Shown here piece after piece: positions 1 to 9,571 of a stretch of 57,602 nucleotides of DNA. Both the position numbers and the translations under genes were made by a program. The notes under the pieces are model-generated. The model did no database searches and was not told the origin of the DNA. It worked only from the letters and a program-made list of their open reading frames with translations. Positions within the stretch are counted from its first letter, which is position 1. The number at the start of each line of letters is the position of its first letter. The stretch comes from Clostridia bacterium (GTDB lineage: Bacteria; Bacillota; Clostridia; Oscillospirales; Butyricicoccaceae). The stretch lies in NCBI GenBank assembly GCA_029099685.1, contig JAQXOO010000014.1, positions 1-57,602 on the forward strand, given 5' to 3'.

Positions 1-2454
1 CATCGAAGAAAGTGCTGTCAGAGGGATATTCATCCATCACATAAAGCTGACTGAGTTCCGTTTCTGACAGCTCCGAAAGGTTTACTTCCTTTTCGGCTCT
101 GCGGGCAAACTGCTTCATGTAGTTGCGGCTTTCCTCCCGCAATAGGAAAGGCCATCCAGCACAACGCCGATCCGGTGGGTGTTGTACTGAGACAGGCGAA
201 AGCGCGTGATGCTGTCATCCTGGTCATAGGCATCCAAAAAGGCGTGGTATTCCTCCGCCAAAGCGGTAAGACCGCCGTCCCTTTTTGCAAAGGCCACCAT
301 ATCCGCATCCAGCTCCGGGTAGCCCTTGTGTTGGTCGTGAATGGCCAGCGTCTGCGGAAAGAGACCCTTTTCCCGTCCCTCTTTGGTCAGCTCCCGGGCG
401 GTCATCAGGAGCGCGTCTGCCATTTCAGACAGCACCTTGTCCGGGGCCTGCTCCAGTTCTGCCGCAGACAGGTAGGTGCCTGCTTCCAGCAGTTCCAGTA
501 TCCGGGCAGACGCCCGTTCCCATGTCACCACGGTGGGGCTATATCCGGTGCGGACACTGTCACCCTGCGCCAGATGAATGCCGTCCTCCATGAACCAGAC
601 GGCGTATTTGCGACCCTCGTACTCAATGCCGCGCCCGTTTTCCGTGCCAAACTCCCGGCGCAGGAACGCGATGCAGTCCGCCTCCGGGCGCTCGCGCATA
701 TAAAACACCGCCACCCGGTAGGCACTGTTATAGGAATTGCCTGCCGTATAGAGGGCCTGGTCAATGACCGCCTGCGGGACTTCCCTCGCTGGAAACAGCG
801 GGCCGGGCAGGTTTCCCTCCGGGGCTTCGTACACAGGGGCGTCGCCGCCCATGTCGAACAGGGCAAGCTGCTCCGCCATCACCGGGACATTTTGCAGTCC
901 CAGCTTGATCTTGTACTCGCCGCGCTCGATCAGGCCCTCGGTCATCTCCGTGATGACCGACCACGAAAAAACGGACTCCGATGTGCGGGAGAGGTAGCTG
1001 CCCTCCCACATCAGAAGTCCGTCTTTTTCTGCGTGGTAGCCCACCCGGATTTTCTCCGTACCGGCAAGGACTTCCACCCATATATCGTTGTAGCTGTTTT
1101 TCAGAAACTCCGTGCGCTCCGCAAGGTTCTGATGAGTCTGAAAGTAATTGAAGATGTCCTGCCGCTTATGCTTCCGCCCGCCGTCATCCAGCAGAATTGC
1201 TTCGATGAGGTGGGTATCCAAAAAGGCAGGAAGTGCGTTTTCATCACTTCCTGCCTCAGTGGGTTCTTCTGTTGTCAGGCGCAGATCAGATCGTTCAGCA
1301 CCATTTCCTCCGCTGAGTGCCTGAAGTTGTTCATCAGGCCCGTCCAGCGCAGCGGATCGGTCGCCTTCAGTTCCTCCGTCACGCCCTCGGCTCTGGCCAT
1401 CTGCGCCACGGTCTGTTCCACCATCTTCTGCGCCGTCTGCTCGATCTCCGCCAGATGCTCTGTCAGGCGGCAGCTCGTTTTCAGATTGGTGTAGAGTACG
1501 CGCCGGTGCTTCATCAGGTACTGCCGCCGCAGCTCCGCGTATTTGCCCAGATGGACTGACCGCTCCTGCGGCATCAGCAGGTTCGGCAGAAGAAAGCCGT
1601 CCTGCATCCGGTATGTGACTTCCATGATTCTCGCTCCTTTCGGTGTCAAATCGTTTCTCTGTATTTGCATCATAGCGGTTTTGGCCGTCCTTTGCAAAAA
1701 ACTGCTCCCGCTGCGCCTGCATGACCGTGCGGCTGATCTCCCGCAGGCCCATCTCCGCAATATCGCTGGTGGCAATGCCCAGGGCATTGATGGTGGGCGG
1801 CGTATTGAAATCATACACATGGGCAAATTCGTCCGGGGCAAAATACTCGTCTGCCTGGAGGCCCAAGCGGGTCAGCAGCATATAGGCCACGCTGACCTCC
1901 AGCGCGTCCCGGTAGAACACCTCAAGGTTCAGATCGTCCAGTTCCTCCAGCAAGCTGTCCTCCCGGCAGTTCTGCAAATCCTGCAGGTAGTCCGGGAAGT
2001 TGTCCGCCACGGCATTGTGGCTGGCGGATCGCACCGCGTCGGCCAATGTTCCTTTCTCGGCAAGGTCGCCAAAGGTGTTTTCCAGCGTTTCTATGACTGC
2101 CGGTTCAAAGGTCGCGTCCATTTTCCAGATGGGCAGCGGACGGAAAAAGCGGGATTCATGGGTGTCCGACACATCGAAGTAGAGCTTCAGGACATTCTGC
2201 CCGTCATCCCCAAACACAGCGATGCTCTTGGCTCCACGGTTTACCCAGCGGCCAAACTGCCGGTTCCAGCGGTTCATTTCAAGCACCGCCGTAGCATCCG
2301 GGCGCTGGGCATAGATCAGGATCTGCTCGTCAAAGGGGCATTTGTAGTTGTAACAGGCGGCACGGAGAAAGCCTGTCCAGCTTTGATAGCTGGCGGTAAC
2401 ACTTTTCAGCGTATGGTCATACAGCTCGGTGATAAGCTGAAATTTTGTGGGCAA
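1..2454 (-). pseudogene. N-terminal part of a very large LtrC-like conjugative-element protein, frameshifted and cut by the window edge
   Basis: The start is a TTG at 2454 preceded by AGGAGG. The open frame runs 779 codons with a globular N-terminal region (about residues 1-260), a Gly/Asp/Arg-rich probably disordered linker (about 265-400) and a second conserved region beginning near HLIEAILLDDGG. This layout matches the start of the multidomain proteins (often over 2,000 residues, with helicase modules further on) carried by clostridial integrative elements. The frame stops at 115, but the next frame continues convincingly as LREESRNYMKQFARR to the window edge. One base seems to be missing in the short A/T run near 141. 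The rest of the protein lies outside the window. It overlaps tnpV in another frame. The exact role is unknown; a function in element maintenance or transfer is inferred. Confidence 0.7.
1275..1625 (-). CDS. tnpV: TnpV family transposon-encoded protein, nested in another frame of the large element gene
   Basis: A 116-residue protein starting MEVTYRMQDGFLLPNL and containing the conserved core LMKHRRVLYTNLKTS, which identifies the TnpV family of clostridial mobile elements. No biochemical function is established for TnpV. The ATG at 1625 is preceded by GGAGCGAG on the minus strand. The whole gene lies inside the linker-coding part of the large LtrC-like gene, same strand, shifted frame. The frame stays open upstream to 1841, but the RBS and family alignment favour 1625. 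Both frames are intact over the full 351 bases, so the overlap looks genuine rather than a chance open frame. Confidence 0.72.
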   Translation of the reverse strand: MEVTYRMQDGFLLPNLLMPQERSVHLGKYAELRRQYLMKHRRVLYTNLKTSCRLTEHLAEIEQTAQKMVEQTVAQMARAEGVTEELKATDPLRWTGLMNNFRHSAEEMVLNDLICA

Positions 2455-2465
2455 GGGAACACCTC

Positions 2466-2711
2466 CTAACGCTCCGGCTCTGTCCGTTTCTTGGCTATGG
2501 GTCGGATATTCTTTTTCGGCGCTTTTTGCTTGAAAAACTGTTTGACTTCCTGAAAGCCAAAGCTGTCCACATAGTATGCGGTTTTCTTGCCGCCACGGTT
2601 GACGACCAGCACATCGCTGACAGACATGGAGCGCATCCGCATACCGAAGGGGCGGGTGTCCGCATTGTGGCGGCTGAAAACTTCCTCAAGGGTCATGTCC
2701 TTCGGCAGCAT
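2466..2711 (-). CDS. YodL-domain protein of the integrative element
   Basis: This 81-residue protein begins MLPKDMTLEEVFSRHN and contains the core SMSVSDVLVVNRGGKKTAYYVDSFGF, which I recognise as the YodL-like domain common in clostridial conjugative elements. The C-terminus is a basic tail (KQKAPKKNIRPIAKKR). Its stop lies just before the RBS of the large LtrC-like gene, so the two are probably co-transcribed. The frame remains open upstream of the ATG, so a slightly longer original N-terminus is possible. That upstream sequence is a repeat-rich deletion junction. The function is unknown. Confidence 0.6.
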   Translation of the reverse strand: MLPKDMTLEEVFSRHNADTRPFGMRMRSMSVSDVLVVNRGGKKTAYYVDSFGFQEVKQFFKQKAPKKNIRPIAKKRTEPER

Positions 2712-2835
2712 ATACGCATAGATTTCGATTATCGAATGTCCAGAAATCCGAAAATCGAATGTCTTGAAATTCGAAAATCGAATCTCTGGAGTTTGCAGAC
2801 TATTCCTGTGGCAAAATAACGGATATAGTCAGGAA
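2712..2835. repeat. Short direct repeats at a probable deletion junction
   Basis: Three near copies of the unit TCGAAAATCGAAT (the first is a variant with TTATCG) occur within about 70 bases between the repA stop and the yodL start. RepA_N proteins often have a repetitive linker encoded by similar sequence, so this may be leftover repA coding DNA after a deletion between repeats. The repeat is visible; the deletion is inferred. Confidence 0.4.
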
Positions 2836-3210
2836 TCACCCAGATAATGCACCGGAAAAATTCTTCACATAAATGATTGTAGGACGCCCCAAGCCCTGCC
2901 GTTTTCGCTCAATCAGGCCGATACCCTTGGCACTGTCCAGTTCAGCAAAAAGCCGCGCTGCTTTCTCGGAGCGGCAGTGCAGAGTGGACATGACTTCCTC
3001 TGCTGTGAAGATGATAAAGACACGATTCTGATCATCAATCCAGCCGTTCCGGTAGGACAGTTCCATACGATCCAGCAGCAAGCCATACAGCAGTTTTGCA
3101 TCGGTGGAGACTTCGGCAAAACGGTCATCCGTCAGCAACAATTTGGGTATGCGGAAGAAAGCGTATTGCTCGCCGGAATGTCCGTAGTAGTAGGGCAAAT
3201 CTAACGGCAT
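2836..3210 (-). CDS. repA: RepA_N-type replication initiator, C-terminally shortened
   Basis: The product is 124 residues: MPLDLPYYYGHSGEQY, then RIPKLLLTDDRFAEVSTDAKLLYGLLLDRMELS and a winged-helix-like region ending GLGRPTIIYVKNF. This is the RepA_N family, which starts replication of plasmids and integrative elements. Family members usually run well past 200 residues. Here the C-terminal part is missing and only SGALSG follows the conserved domain. The ATG at 3210 has a strong RBS (GGAGGTGA). The frame is open to 3276, but that region forms a hairpin leader. The truncation suggests an element that may no longer replicate autonomously. Confidence 0.72.
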   Translation of the reverse strand: MPLDLPYYYGHSGEQYAFFRIPKLLLTDDRFAEVSTDAKLLYGLLLDRMELSYRNGWIDDQNRVFIIFTAEEVMSTLHCRSEKAARLFAELDSAKGIGLIERKRQGLGRPTIIYVKNFSGALSG

Positions 3211-3215
3211 AGGGT

Positions 3216-3268
3216 TCACCTCCTGCGTTGGTATATTTGAAAACGCAGGAATGAACATTTCCTGCGTT
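3216..3268 (-). promoter_or_regulatory. Alternative-hairpin leader sequestering the repA RBS
   Basis: On the minus strand AACGCAGGAA (3268-3259) is followed by its perfect complement TTCCTGCGTT (3251-3242), and then by a third copy AACGCAGGAG (3229-3220) that includes part of the Shine-Dalgarno sequence. The middle segment can pair with either neighbour. One pairing leaves the RBS free and the other hides it. Translational control of the initiator is an inference from this base pairing. Confidence 0.5.
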
Positions 3269-3326
3269 AATTCCACTATTATGGTAAAATACTTGGACTG
3301 CTGAACAGAAGGGGAGGAATAAAGAA

Positions 3327-3524
3327 ATGCAGCGTATTGTAAGAAATTCGATTAGATGTAAGAAGTGCAATGATATTATCCAGAGCAACGGCCGACATGA
3401 TTTCCAGTCTTGCCAATGCGGCGCAGTAGCTGTAGATGGTGGCCTTGACTATTTAAGACGCATTGGAACCCAAGAGGATTGGGAAGAATTGAGTATATTC
3501 GAAGATGGAAAAAGTGATGAATAG
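3327..3524 (+). CDS. DUF7695 family small Cys-rich protein
   Basis: A 65-residue protein, MQRIVRNSIRCKKCND followed by SCQCGAVAVDGGLDYLRRIG. It has two Cys pairs (CKKC and CQC) that look like a small zinc-binding fold. This matches the DUF7695 family of short proteins found on bacterial chromosomes and mobile elements, with no known function. GGGGAGG precedes the ATG by about 8 bases. It is transcribed divergently from repA and is the last gene before the sigK junction, so it probably belongs to the element. Confidence 0.65.
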   Translation: MQRIVRNSIRCKKCNDIIQSNGRHDFQSCQCGAVAVDGGLDYLRRIGTQEDWEELSIFEDGKSDE

Positions 3525-3555
3525 CCGCTGTATTTTTTATTTATTTTGCACAATA

Positions 3556-3653
3556 CTTACATTAGCCGTGACGCTATCTGTCGCGCAGTGAGTGAAGTAA
3601 GTGGTTTTGAAAACCCAGTGTTTTCAAGGCTTTCCGGGCATCGCTTACATTAG
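3556..3653. repeat. Direct repeat CTTACATTAG pair and inverted repeat next to the sigK junction
   Basis: CTTACATTAG occurs at 3556-3565 and 3644-3653. Between them TTGAAAAC (3607-3614) and GTTTTCAA (3620-3627) form a perfect 8-bp inverted repeat with a 5-base loop. The right copy touches the point where SigK homology ends. This could be recombinase recognition DNA or a terminator; the sequence alone does not decide. Confidence 0.4.
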
Positions 3654-4300
3654 TTCCGGCGGGATACATACGACCGGCTGATGCCGCAATGCTGCGCCAC
3701 CTGACGCTGGGTCATGGGCGGCTGTCCCGTAAGGCCGTAGCGCAGCAGGAGGATCCGGCGCTCCCGCGCGTCTAAAGCCTGGGCCAGATAGCGGTACAGC
3801 AGATGCTGCCGGTCACTCAGGTCCACCTGCTCCAGCATGGCGTCCTCACAGCTGATGACGTCCAGCAGCGAGATGGCGTTGCCGTCGCTGTCGTTGTCAA
3901 TGGGGTCATACAAAGAGACCTCCTGGCTTTGCTTGCGGAGAGAGCGAAAGTACATGAGGATCTCATTTTCGATGCACCGGCAGGCATAGGTTGCCAGGCG
4001 GGTGTTTTTATCCGACTTGAAGGTGGATACCGCCTTTATGAGCCCGATGGTGCCGATGGACACCAGGTCGTCCTGATCCTCACGGGACGCGTAATATTTT
4101 TTGACCACATGGGCCACCAGCCGCAGATTGTGCTCGATGAGCAGGTCCCTGGCGGCGGCGTCTCCCTCCTGCATGGCCAGCAGCGCCTCCCGCTCCCGGG
4201 CAGCGGACAGGGGCTGGGGAAAGGACCCGGTAACGGGGGAGACCCGCAGCATCCAGAACAGGCTTTCGGAACCCAACAGGGCGAACAGGGATGACAGCAT
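3650..4300 (-). pseudogene. sigK: Sporulation sigma factor SigK, 3' end interrupted by an integrative element
   Basis: SigK drives late gene expression in the mother cell. The product has an N-terminal hydrophobic stretch like the B. subtilis pro-sequence, then FPQPLS, region 2 (NLRLVAHVVKKYY, DLVSIGTIGLIKAV, YACRCIENEILMYFRSLRK) and region 4 up to QHCGISRSYVSR. There the homology stops and RN plus a stop codon follow. The rest of the recognition helix and the C-terminus (IEKKAL... in the family) are absent, so the encoded protein is probably inactive until restored by excision. The ATG at 4300 has AAGGAGG upstream. Interrupted sigK genes are known in B. subtilis and C. difficile, where a serine recombinase removes the element during sporulation. 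Confidence 0.82.
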
Positions 4301-4323
4301 AACATACCTCCTTCACATAGGGC

Positions 4324-4331
4324 AGTGTATG
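4324..4331 (-). promoter_or_regulatory. SigE-like -10 element upstream of sigK
   Basis: The minus strand reads CATACACT about 24 bases before the sigK start, matching the SigE-type -10 consensus CATACAnT. A clear -35 is not visible. SigE control of sigK is known in B. subtilis. Assignment here is by motif and context. Confidence 0.4.
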
Positions 4332-4484
4332 CCGGAAAAAGTTTGTCTGTTGCCAGTCCCGGAAGCAGACACCGGTTCGCTCTTGGGCAGGCCGGAACAA
4401 GGGAAAAGGAAAAGCGAGGCGCTTTTGCGCCCAAACCTGTGGAACAGGCGGCGTTTTTTGCATAAACTGCACCGAGGTGGTGTT

Positions 4485-5108
4485 ATGGGACGAAAAAGAC
4501 GGCACTGGAAACGGCGCCGCTGGACGGTTCCCTGGCGCAGGCTGTGGCTTGCCGCCATACTGCTGGCGCTGGCGGCGGCCTGCGTCAGCGGCTATGGCAA
4601 TCTGAAAGAGCTGATCGCCGTTTACGGCGAGAACTACTGCCGGAATTTGGTGACACAGGTCCTTCTGGACGCGGCGGCAGAGACACAAATGCCTGAAAAG
4701 CTCTCCTGCTTGACAACGGTTGATGATAAAAGCTTTTTACAGCTGGACGCCGCCGCCGTGCGGCAATATCAGGCGGCGGTGGGGACCTGTCTGACACAAA
4801 AACTGGACGCCCTGCAGCGCCACACCCAGCGCGTGCCGGTGGGCACCGTTCTGGACAACGCCTTTTTGATGGAGCGTGGCCCGCGGATCGCCATCCGCTA
4901 TGTGCCGGTGGGCGCGGCCCAGGTGCGGATCGGCAGTTCCCTGGAGGAGGCCGGGGTCAACCAGGTATTGTACCGGGTGACGCTGGAACTGGCGGTGGAT
5001 ATGACGGTGTTGGTGCCCGGCGGGACGCGAGCGGTGCAGTGCGCCCAGCAGATCATTCTGGAGGAGACCCTGCTGACCGGACGGGTCCCGATGTTCTATG
5101 GGGAGTAA
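4485..5108 (+). CDS. yunB: Sporulation protein YunB
   Basis: 207 residues. A basic N-terminus (GRKRRHWKRRRW) precedes one membrane helix (about residues 20-40); the rest is predicted outside the membrane. Family landmarks include LVTQVLLDAAAE, VPVGTVLDNAFLMERGPRIAIRYVPVG and the C-terminal GTRAVQCAQQIILEETLLTGRVP. YunB is a SigE-dependent mother-cell protein needed for efficient sporulation in B. subtilis; its mechanism is not known. The ATG at 4485 follows GAGGTGG. The frame is open much further upstream, but that part overlaps sigK in antisense and lacks family similarity. It is divergent from sigK, and the two share a 184-base intergenic region. Confidence 0.85.
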   Translation: MGRKRRHWKRRRWTVPWRRLWLAAILLALAAACVSGYGNLKELIAVYGENYCRNLVTQVLLDAAAETQMPEKLSCLTTVDDKSFLQLDAAAVRQYQAAVGTCLTQKLDALQRHTQRVPVGTVLDNAFLMERGPRIAIRYVPVGAAQVRIGSSLEEAGVNQVLYRVTLELAVDMTVLVPGGTRAVQCAQQIILEETLLTGRVPMFYGE

Positions 5109-5153
5109 AAGCATTGCCGCTGCGGAAAAATTATGGTATACTGCAGTCAGTAA

Positions 5154-7157
<2,004 letters not shown>

Positions 7158-7177
7158 TTGGACATATTTTATAAAAT

Positions 7178-7221
7178 ATCGCGCACTTTTATGGCCAGAG
7201 TGCCGAAAGTGCGCGATTTTT
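7178..7221 (+). terminator. Rho-independent terminator after ligA
   Basis: A perfect 12-bp inverted repeat, ATCGCGCACTTT (7178-7189) and its complement (7206-7217), runs directly into TTTTT. Confidence 0.85.
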
Positions 7222-7325
7222 AATGAAAAAAATGACGAAAAACAGCGAATTTTGGTTGCATCCGTTTTTGCGCTGTGTTAAGCTAAAATAGATTTAAGTT
7301 TTAGAAAAAGCAAGGTGGGTCAAAG

Positions 7326-8057
7326 TTGAAGATCATCATTGCCGAAGCCGACCGTGAGCTGTGCAGTGACCTGTGCGCCAGACTGCGCAAACGTCTGCCC
7401 GCCGGCTCGCTGGAGGTCGTCGATGACGGCCGTGGGCTGATGGAGCGGGTGTTGGCCCTGCATCCTGTTTTGGTGGTGCTGGATACGCTCCTGCCCGGGC
7501 GGGACGGCCTTTCACTGCTGCATGACCTGCGCCGCCTGCCCCGGGACAGCCAGCCGGAGGTCATCGTTCTCAGCCGTCTGCTGGGAGGGGCGCTGCTGAC
7601 GGAGATCGCCCAGCTGCAGCCCGCTTTTTTTACCACGCTGCCCTGTGACCTGCAGGAGCTGACGGAACGGATCCTGAACTGCTGCAGGGAGCAGATGCGC
7701 GCCGGAATGGATCCGGCCATGGGCGTGGACCAGCGCATCGCCCGGCAGCTGCACGCGCTGGGCCTGGCCGCCCGGTCAAAGGGCTTTTCCTATGCGCGGT
7801 TGGGGATCAGGCGCATTCTGGAGGACCGCCGCCTGGCAAACGCCCTGACAAAGCAGCTGTATCCGGAGATCGCCAGCCATTTTGAAACCAAGCCCGCCTG
7901 CGTGGAGCGGGCCATCCGCAGCGCCATCACGGCTGCCTGGCAGAAGGAGGGCATCCTCTGGCAGACCACGCTGTTTCACCAACGGCCCACCAACGGCGAG
8001 TTCCTCACGGTGCTGGCCGACCTGCTGCGGGAGGAAGCAGCGGGACAAATGGAATGA
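7326..8057 (+). CDS. spo0A: Spo0A-type response regulator with a degenerate receiver
   Basis: 243 residues from a TTG preceded by AAGGTGGG. The C-terminal half is clearly Spo0A: YPEIASHFETKPACVERAIRSAI (recognition helix region) and NGEFLTVLADLLREE. Spo0A is the master regulator of sporulation entry and binds 0A boxes as a phosphorylated dimer. The N-terminal receiver keeps the phospho-acceptor Asp53 (VVLDTLLPGRDG) but differs elsewhere. The acidic pair reads AEAD instead of ADDN, and the conserved Lys before Pro is replaced (TTLPCD instead of LKPFD). It may therefore be poorly phosphorylated or a second Spo0A paralogue. It sits directly before the spoIIIA operon, an early target stage. The DNA-binding assignment is firm; the phosphorelay role is uncertain. 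Confidence 0.8.
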   Translation: MKIIIAEADRELCSDLCARLRKRLPAGSLEVVDDGRGLMERVLALHPVLVVLDTLLPGRDGLSLLHDLRRLPRDSQPEVIVLSRLLGGALLTEIAQLQPAFFTTLPCDLQELTERILNCCREQMRAGMDPAMGVDQRIARQLHALGLAARSKGFSYARLGIRRILEDRRLANALTKQLYPEIASHFETKPACVERAIRSAITAAWQKEGILWQTTLFHQRPTNGEFLTVLADLLREEAAGQME

Positions 8058-8110
8058 TCCGGGACTTTTCTACAGACCTTTCGGCAGAGCCTATGGCTCT
8101 GCCTTTTTTT

Positions 8111-8152
8111 GTTCTGAACAGGACAGGCCGTGCATATCCTCTCAGCAGGAGG
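8111..8152 (+). promoter_or_regulatory. Probable spoIIIAA promoter, copy 1 of a duplicated cassette
   Basis: The block starts GTTCTGAA, contains GGACAGGCCG and CATATCCT, and ends in the RBS CAGGAGG. A near copy lies before spoIIIAC (9572-9612). CATA at a fixed distance from TCTGAA resembles a SigE-type promoter. The sequence duplication is seen; the sigma factor is inferred. Confidence 0.45.
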
Positions 8153-8162
8153 GGAAAGGACC

Positions 8163-9062
8163 ATGCAAAACACGGATTTTTTAAAAAGCTTTCATACCGC
8201 GGCCCAGCTGCTGCCCGAGCGGCTGTGGCGGGCGGCCTATTCGCTGAAGGAGCAGGAGCGGCTGCAGTGCGAGGAGTTTCGGGTGCGGCAGGGCAGACCG
8301 CTGGCCGCCACCGTGGCCGGGAAAACTGTGCTGCTGGGGGATGTGCCGGTGCTGCCCACCAAAGAGGAGCTGGACGAGCTGCTGGCCCGGGCCACGGAAT
8401 GCTCGGTACATACTTATCTGGAGCAGCTGTGGCAGGGTTTTCTGACTACGCGCCACGGCCACCGCCTGGGCCTGTGTGGACAGGCTCCGGAGGGAGAGAG
8501 CCGCCTGCTGCGGGGCCTGTCCTCCATCAATATCCGCATCGCCCGGCAGGTGCCGGGCTTGGGCGGGGAACTGCCGCTGTGCGGGGAGGAGGGCTTCCGC
8601 AGCACGCTGATCCTGGCGCCGCCGGGCGCTGGCAAGACCACCCTTTTGCGGGAACTGTGCCGCCGCCTGTCCGCCGATTTCCGGGTGGCTGTGGCCGACG
8701 AACGGTACGAGATCGCCGCCTGTGCCGGCGGCGTGCCCCGGTTCTCGGTGGGCAGCTGCGATGTGCTGTCCGGCGGGCAGAAGCGGGAGACCATCCCCAT
8801 GCTGCTGCGGTCCATGTCGCCTCAGATCCTGGCGGTGGACGAGATCACCCGCCAGGAGGACTGTGACTGCCTGCTGGACTGCGCCGCCTGCGGCTGCGGG
8901 CTGCTGGCCACCGCCCACGGCAGCGGACTGAGCGACCTGCAGCGCCGCCCGGCCTACCGCAGGCTGGTGGAGTGCGGGGCCTTTCGCCAGGTCATCCTTA
9001 TCCGCCAGACCGCCGCCGGACGGGAATATACCCTGCTGCCCCTTCCGGAGGTGTCCGCGTGA
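8163..9062 (+). CDS. spoIIIAA: Stage III sporulation protein AA, ATPase
   Basis: 299 residues. A type II/IV secretion-like ATPase with Walker A LAPPGAGKTTLLREL near residues 153-167 and Walker B-like ILAVDEITR. It is the cytoplasmic motor of the SpoIIIA-SpoIIQ channel linking mother cell and forespore. The ATG at 8163 is preceded by AGGAGGGG. Frame-compatible upstream codons lack an RBS. First gene of an eight-gene operon with mostly overlapping ends; its stop overlaps the start of spoIIIAB. Confidence 0.95.
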   Translation: MQNTDFLKSFHTAAQLLPERLWRAAYSLKEQERLQCEEFRVRQGRPLAATVAGKTVLLGDVPVLPTKEELDELLARATECSVHTYLEQLWQGFLTTRHGHRLGLCGQAPEGESRLLRGLSSINIRIARQVPGLGGELPLCGEEGFRSTLILAPPGAGKTTLLRELCRRLSADFRVAVADERYEIAACAGGVPRFSVGSCDVLSGGQKRETIPMLLRSMSPQILAVDEITRQEDCDCLLDCAACGCGLLATAHGSGLSDLQRRPAYRRLVECGAFRQVILIRQTAAGREYTLLPLPEVSA

Positions 9063-9562
9063 GGTATCTTGGGGCCTTGCTGCTGGTGGGGGCCTGCGCC
9101 GCGGCGGGCTTTGCGCGGACGGCGGCGCTGCGGCGGAAGATCGCCCTTGTGGAGGGACTGTCCTCGCTGGTGCGGCATATCCGGACGGAGCTTTGCCAGA
9201 GAGGGACCCCTCTGCCGGAGATGCTGCGGCAGGCGTCCTCCCGCAGTCCGGCGTTCGCTCCCGAACTGAACCGGATGGAGACGGAACTGCGGGCGGGACA
9301 GACCGCGGCAAACGCCGCGGCGCCGCTGCTGGAGCATCTGGAAACGCAGCGGGACCTGCCGGAGACTGCCCGCGCTCTGGCGGATCTGTGCGGCGTTTTG
9401 GGCCGGTATGACAGCGCCACTCAGGCGGGGGCCTGTGACCGGGCGCTGGAGCAGCTGGACCTGGAGCGAGAGGCCCTGCGCCGGGAACTGGACGAAAAGG
9501 GCAGGCTGTACCACGCCGTGCCGCTGGCCCTGGGGCTGATGGCGGCGCTGGTGCTGCTGTGA
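9059..9562 (+). CDS. spoIIIAB: Stage III sporulation protein AB
   Basis: 167 residues. Start GTG at 9059 overlaps the spoIIIAA stop as GTGA. It has an N-terminal hydrophobic segment, a helical middle (LVEGLSSLVRHIRTEL, PLPEMLRQ) and a C-terminal hydrophobic helix (AVPLALGLMAALVLL), the topology of SpoIIIAB, which resembles GspF-type platform proteins. It is thought to anchor the channel base in the mother-cell membrane. Frame extension upstream overlaps spoIIIAA and is not needed. Confidence 0.92.
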   Translation: MRYLGALLLVGACAAAGFARTAALRRKIALVEGLSSLVRHIRTELCQRGTPLPEMLRQASSRSPAFAPELNRMETELRAGQTAANAAAPLLEHLETQRDLPETARALADLCGVLGRYDSATQAGACDRALEQLDLEREALRRELDEKGRLYHAVPLALGLMAALVLL

Positions 9563-9571
9563 GGGAAGCCT

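Larger units (their letters stand above)
1..3653. mobile_element. Right end of an integrative element inserted in sigK
   Basis: This stretch carries genes typical of gut Firmicutes conjugative elements: a large LtrC-like protein, TnpV, a YodL-domain protein, a RepA_N initiator and a DUF7695 protein. It joins the chromosome inside sigK: homology to SigK stops at the codons for SRSYVSR near 3660, and the next bases are foreign. The other end, any integrase and the missing sigK 3' part lie outside the window. The identity as a sigK-intervening element is inferred from the junction. A one-sided insertion or deletion would look the same from here. Confidence 0.7.

Noticed and set aside
4101-4484. 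Long N-terminal extension of the yunB frame upstream of 4485
   Set aside because: It is antisense to sigK, has no family similarity and no RBS; the ATG at 4485 has both.
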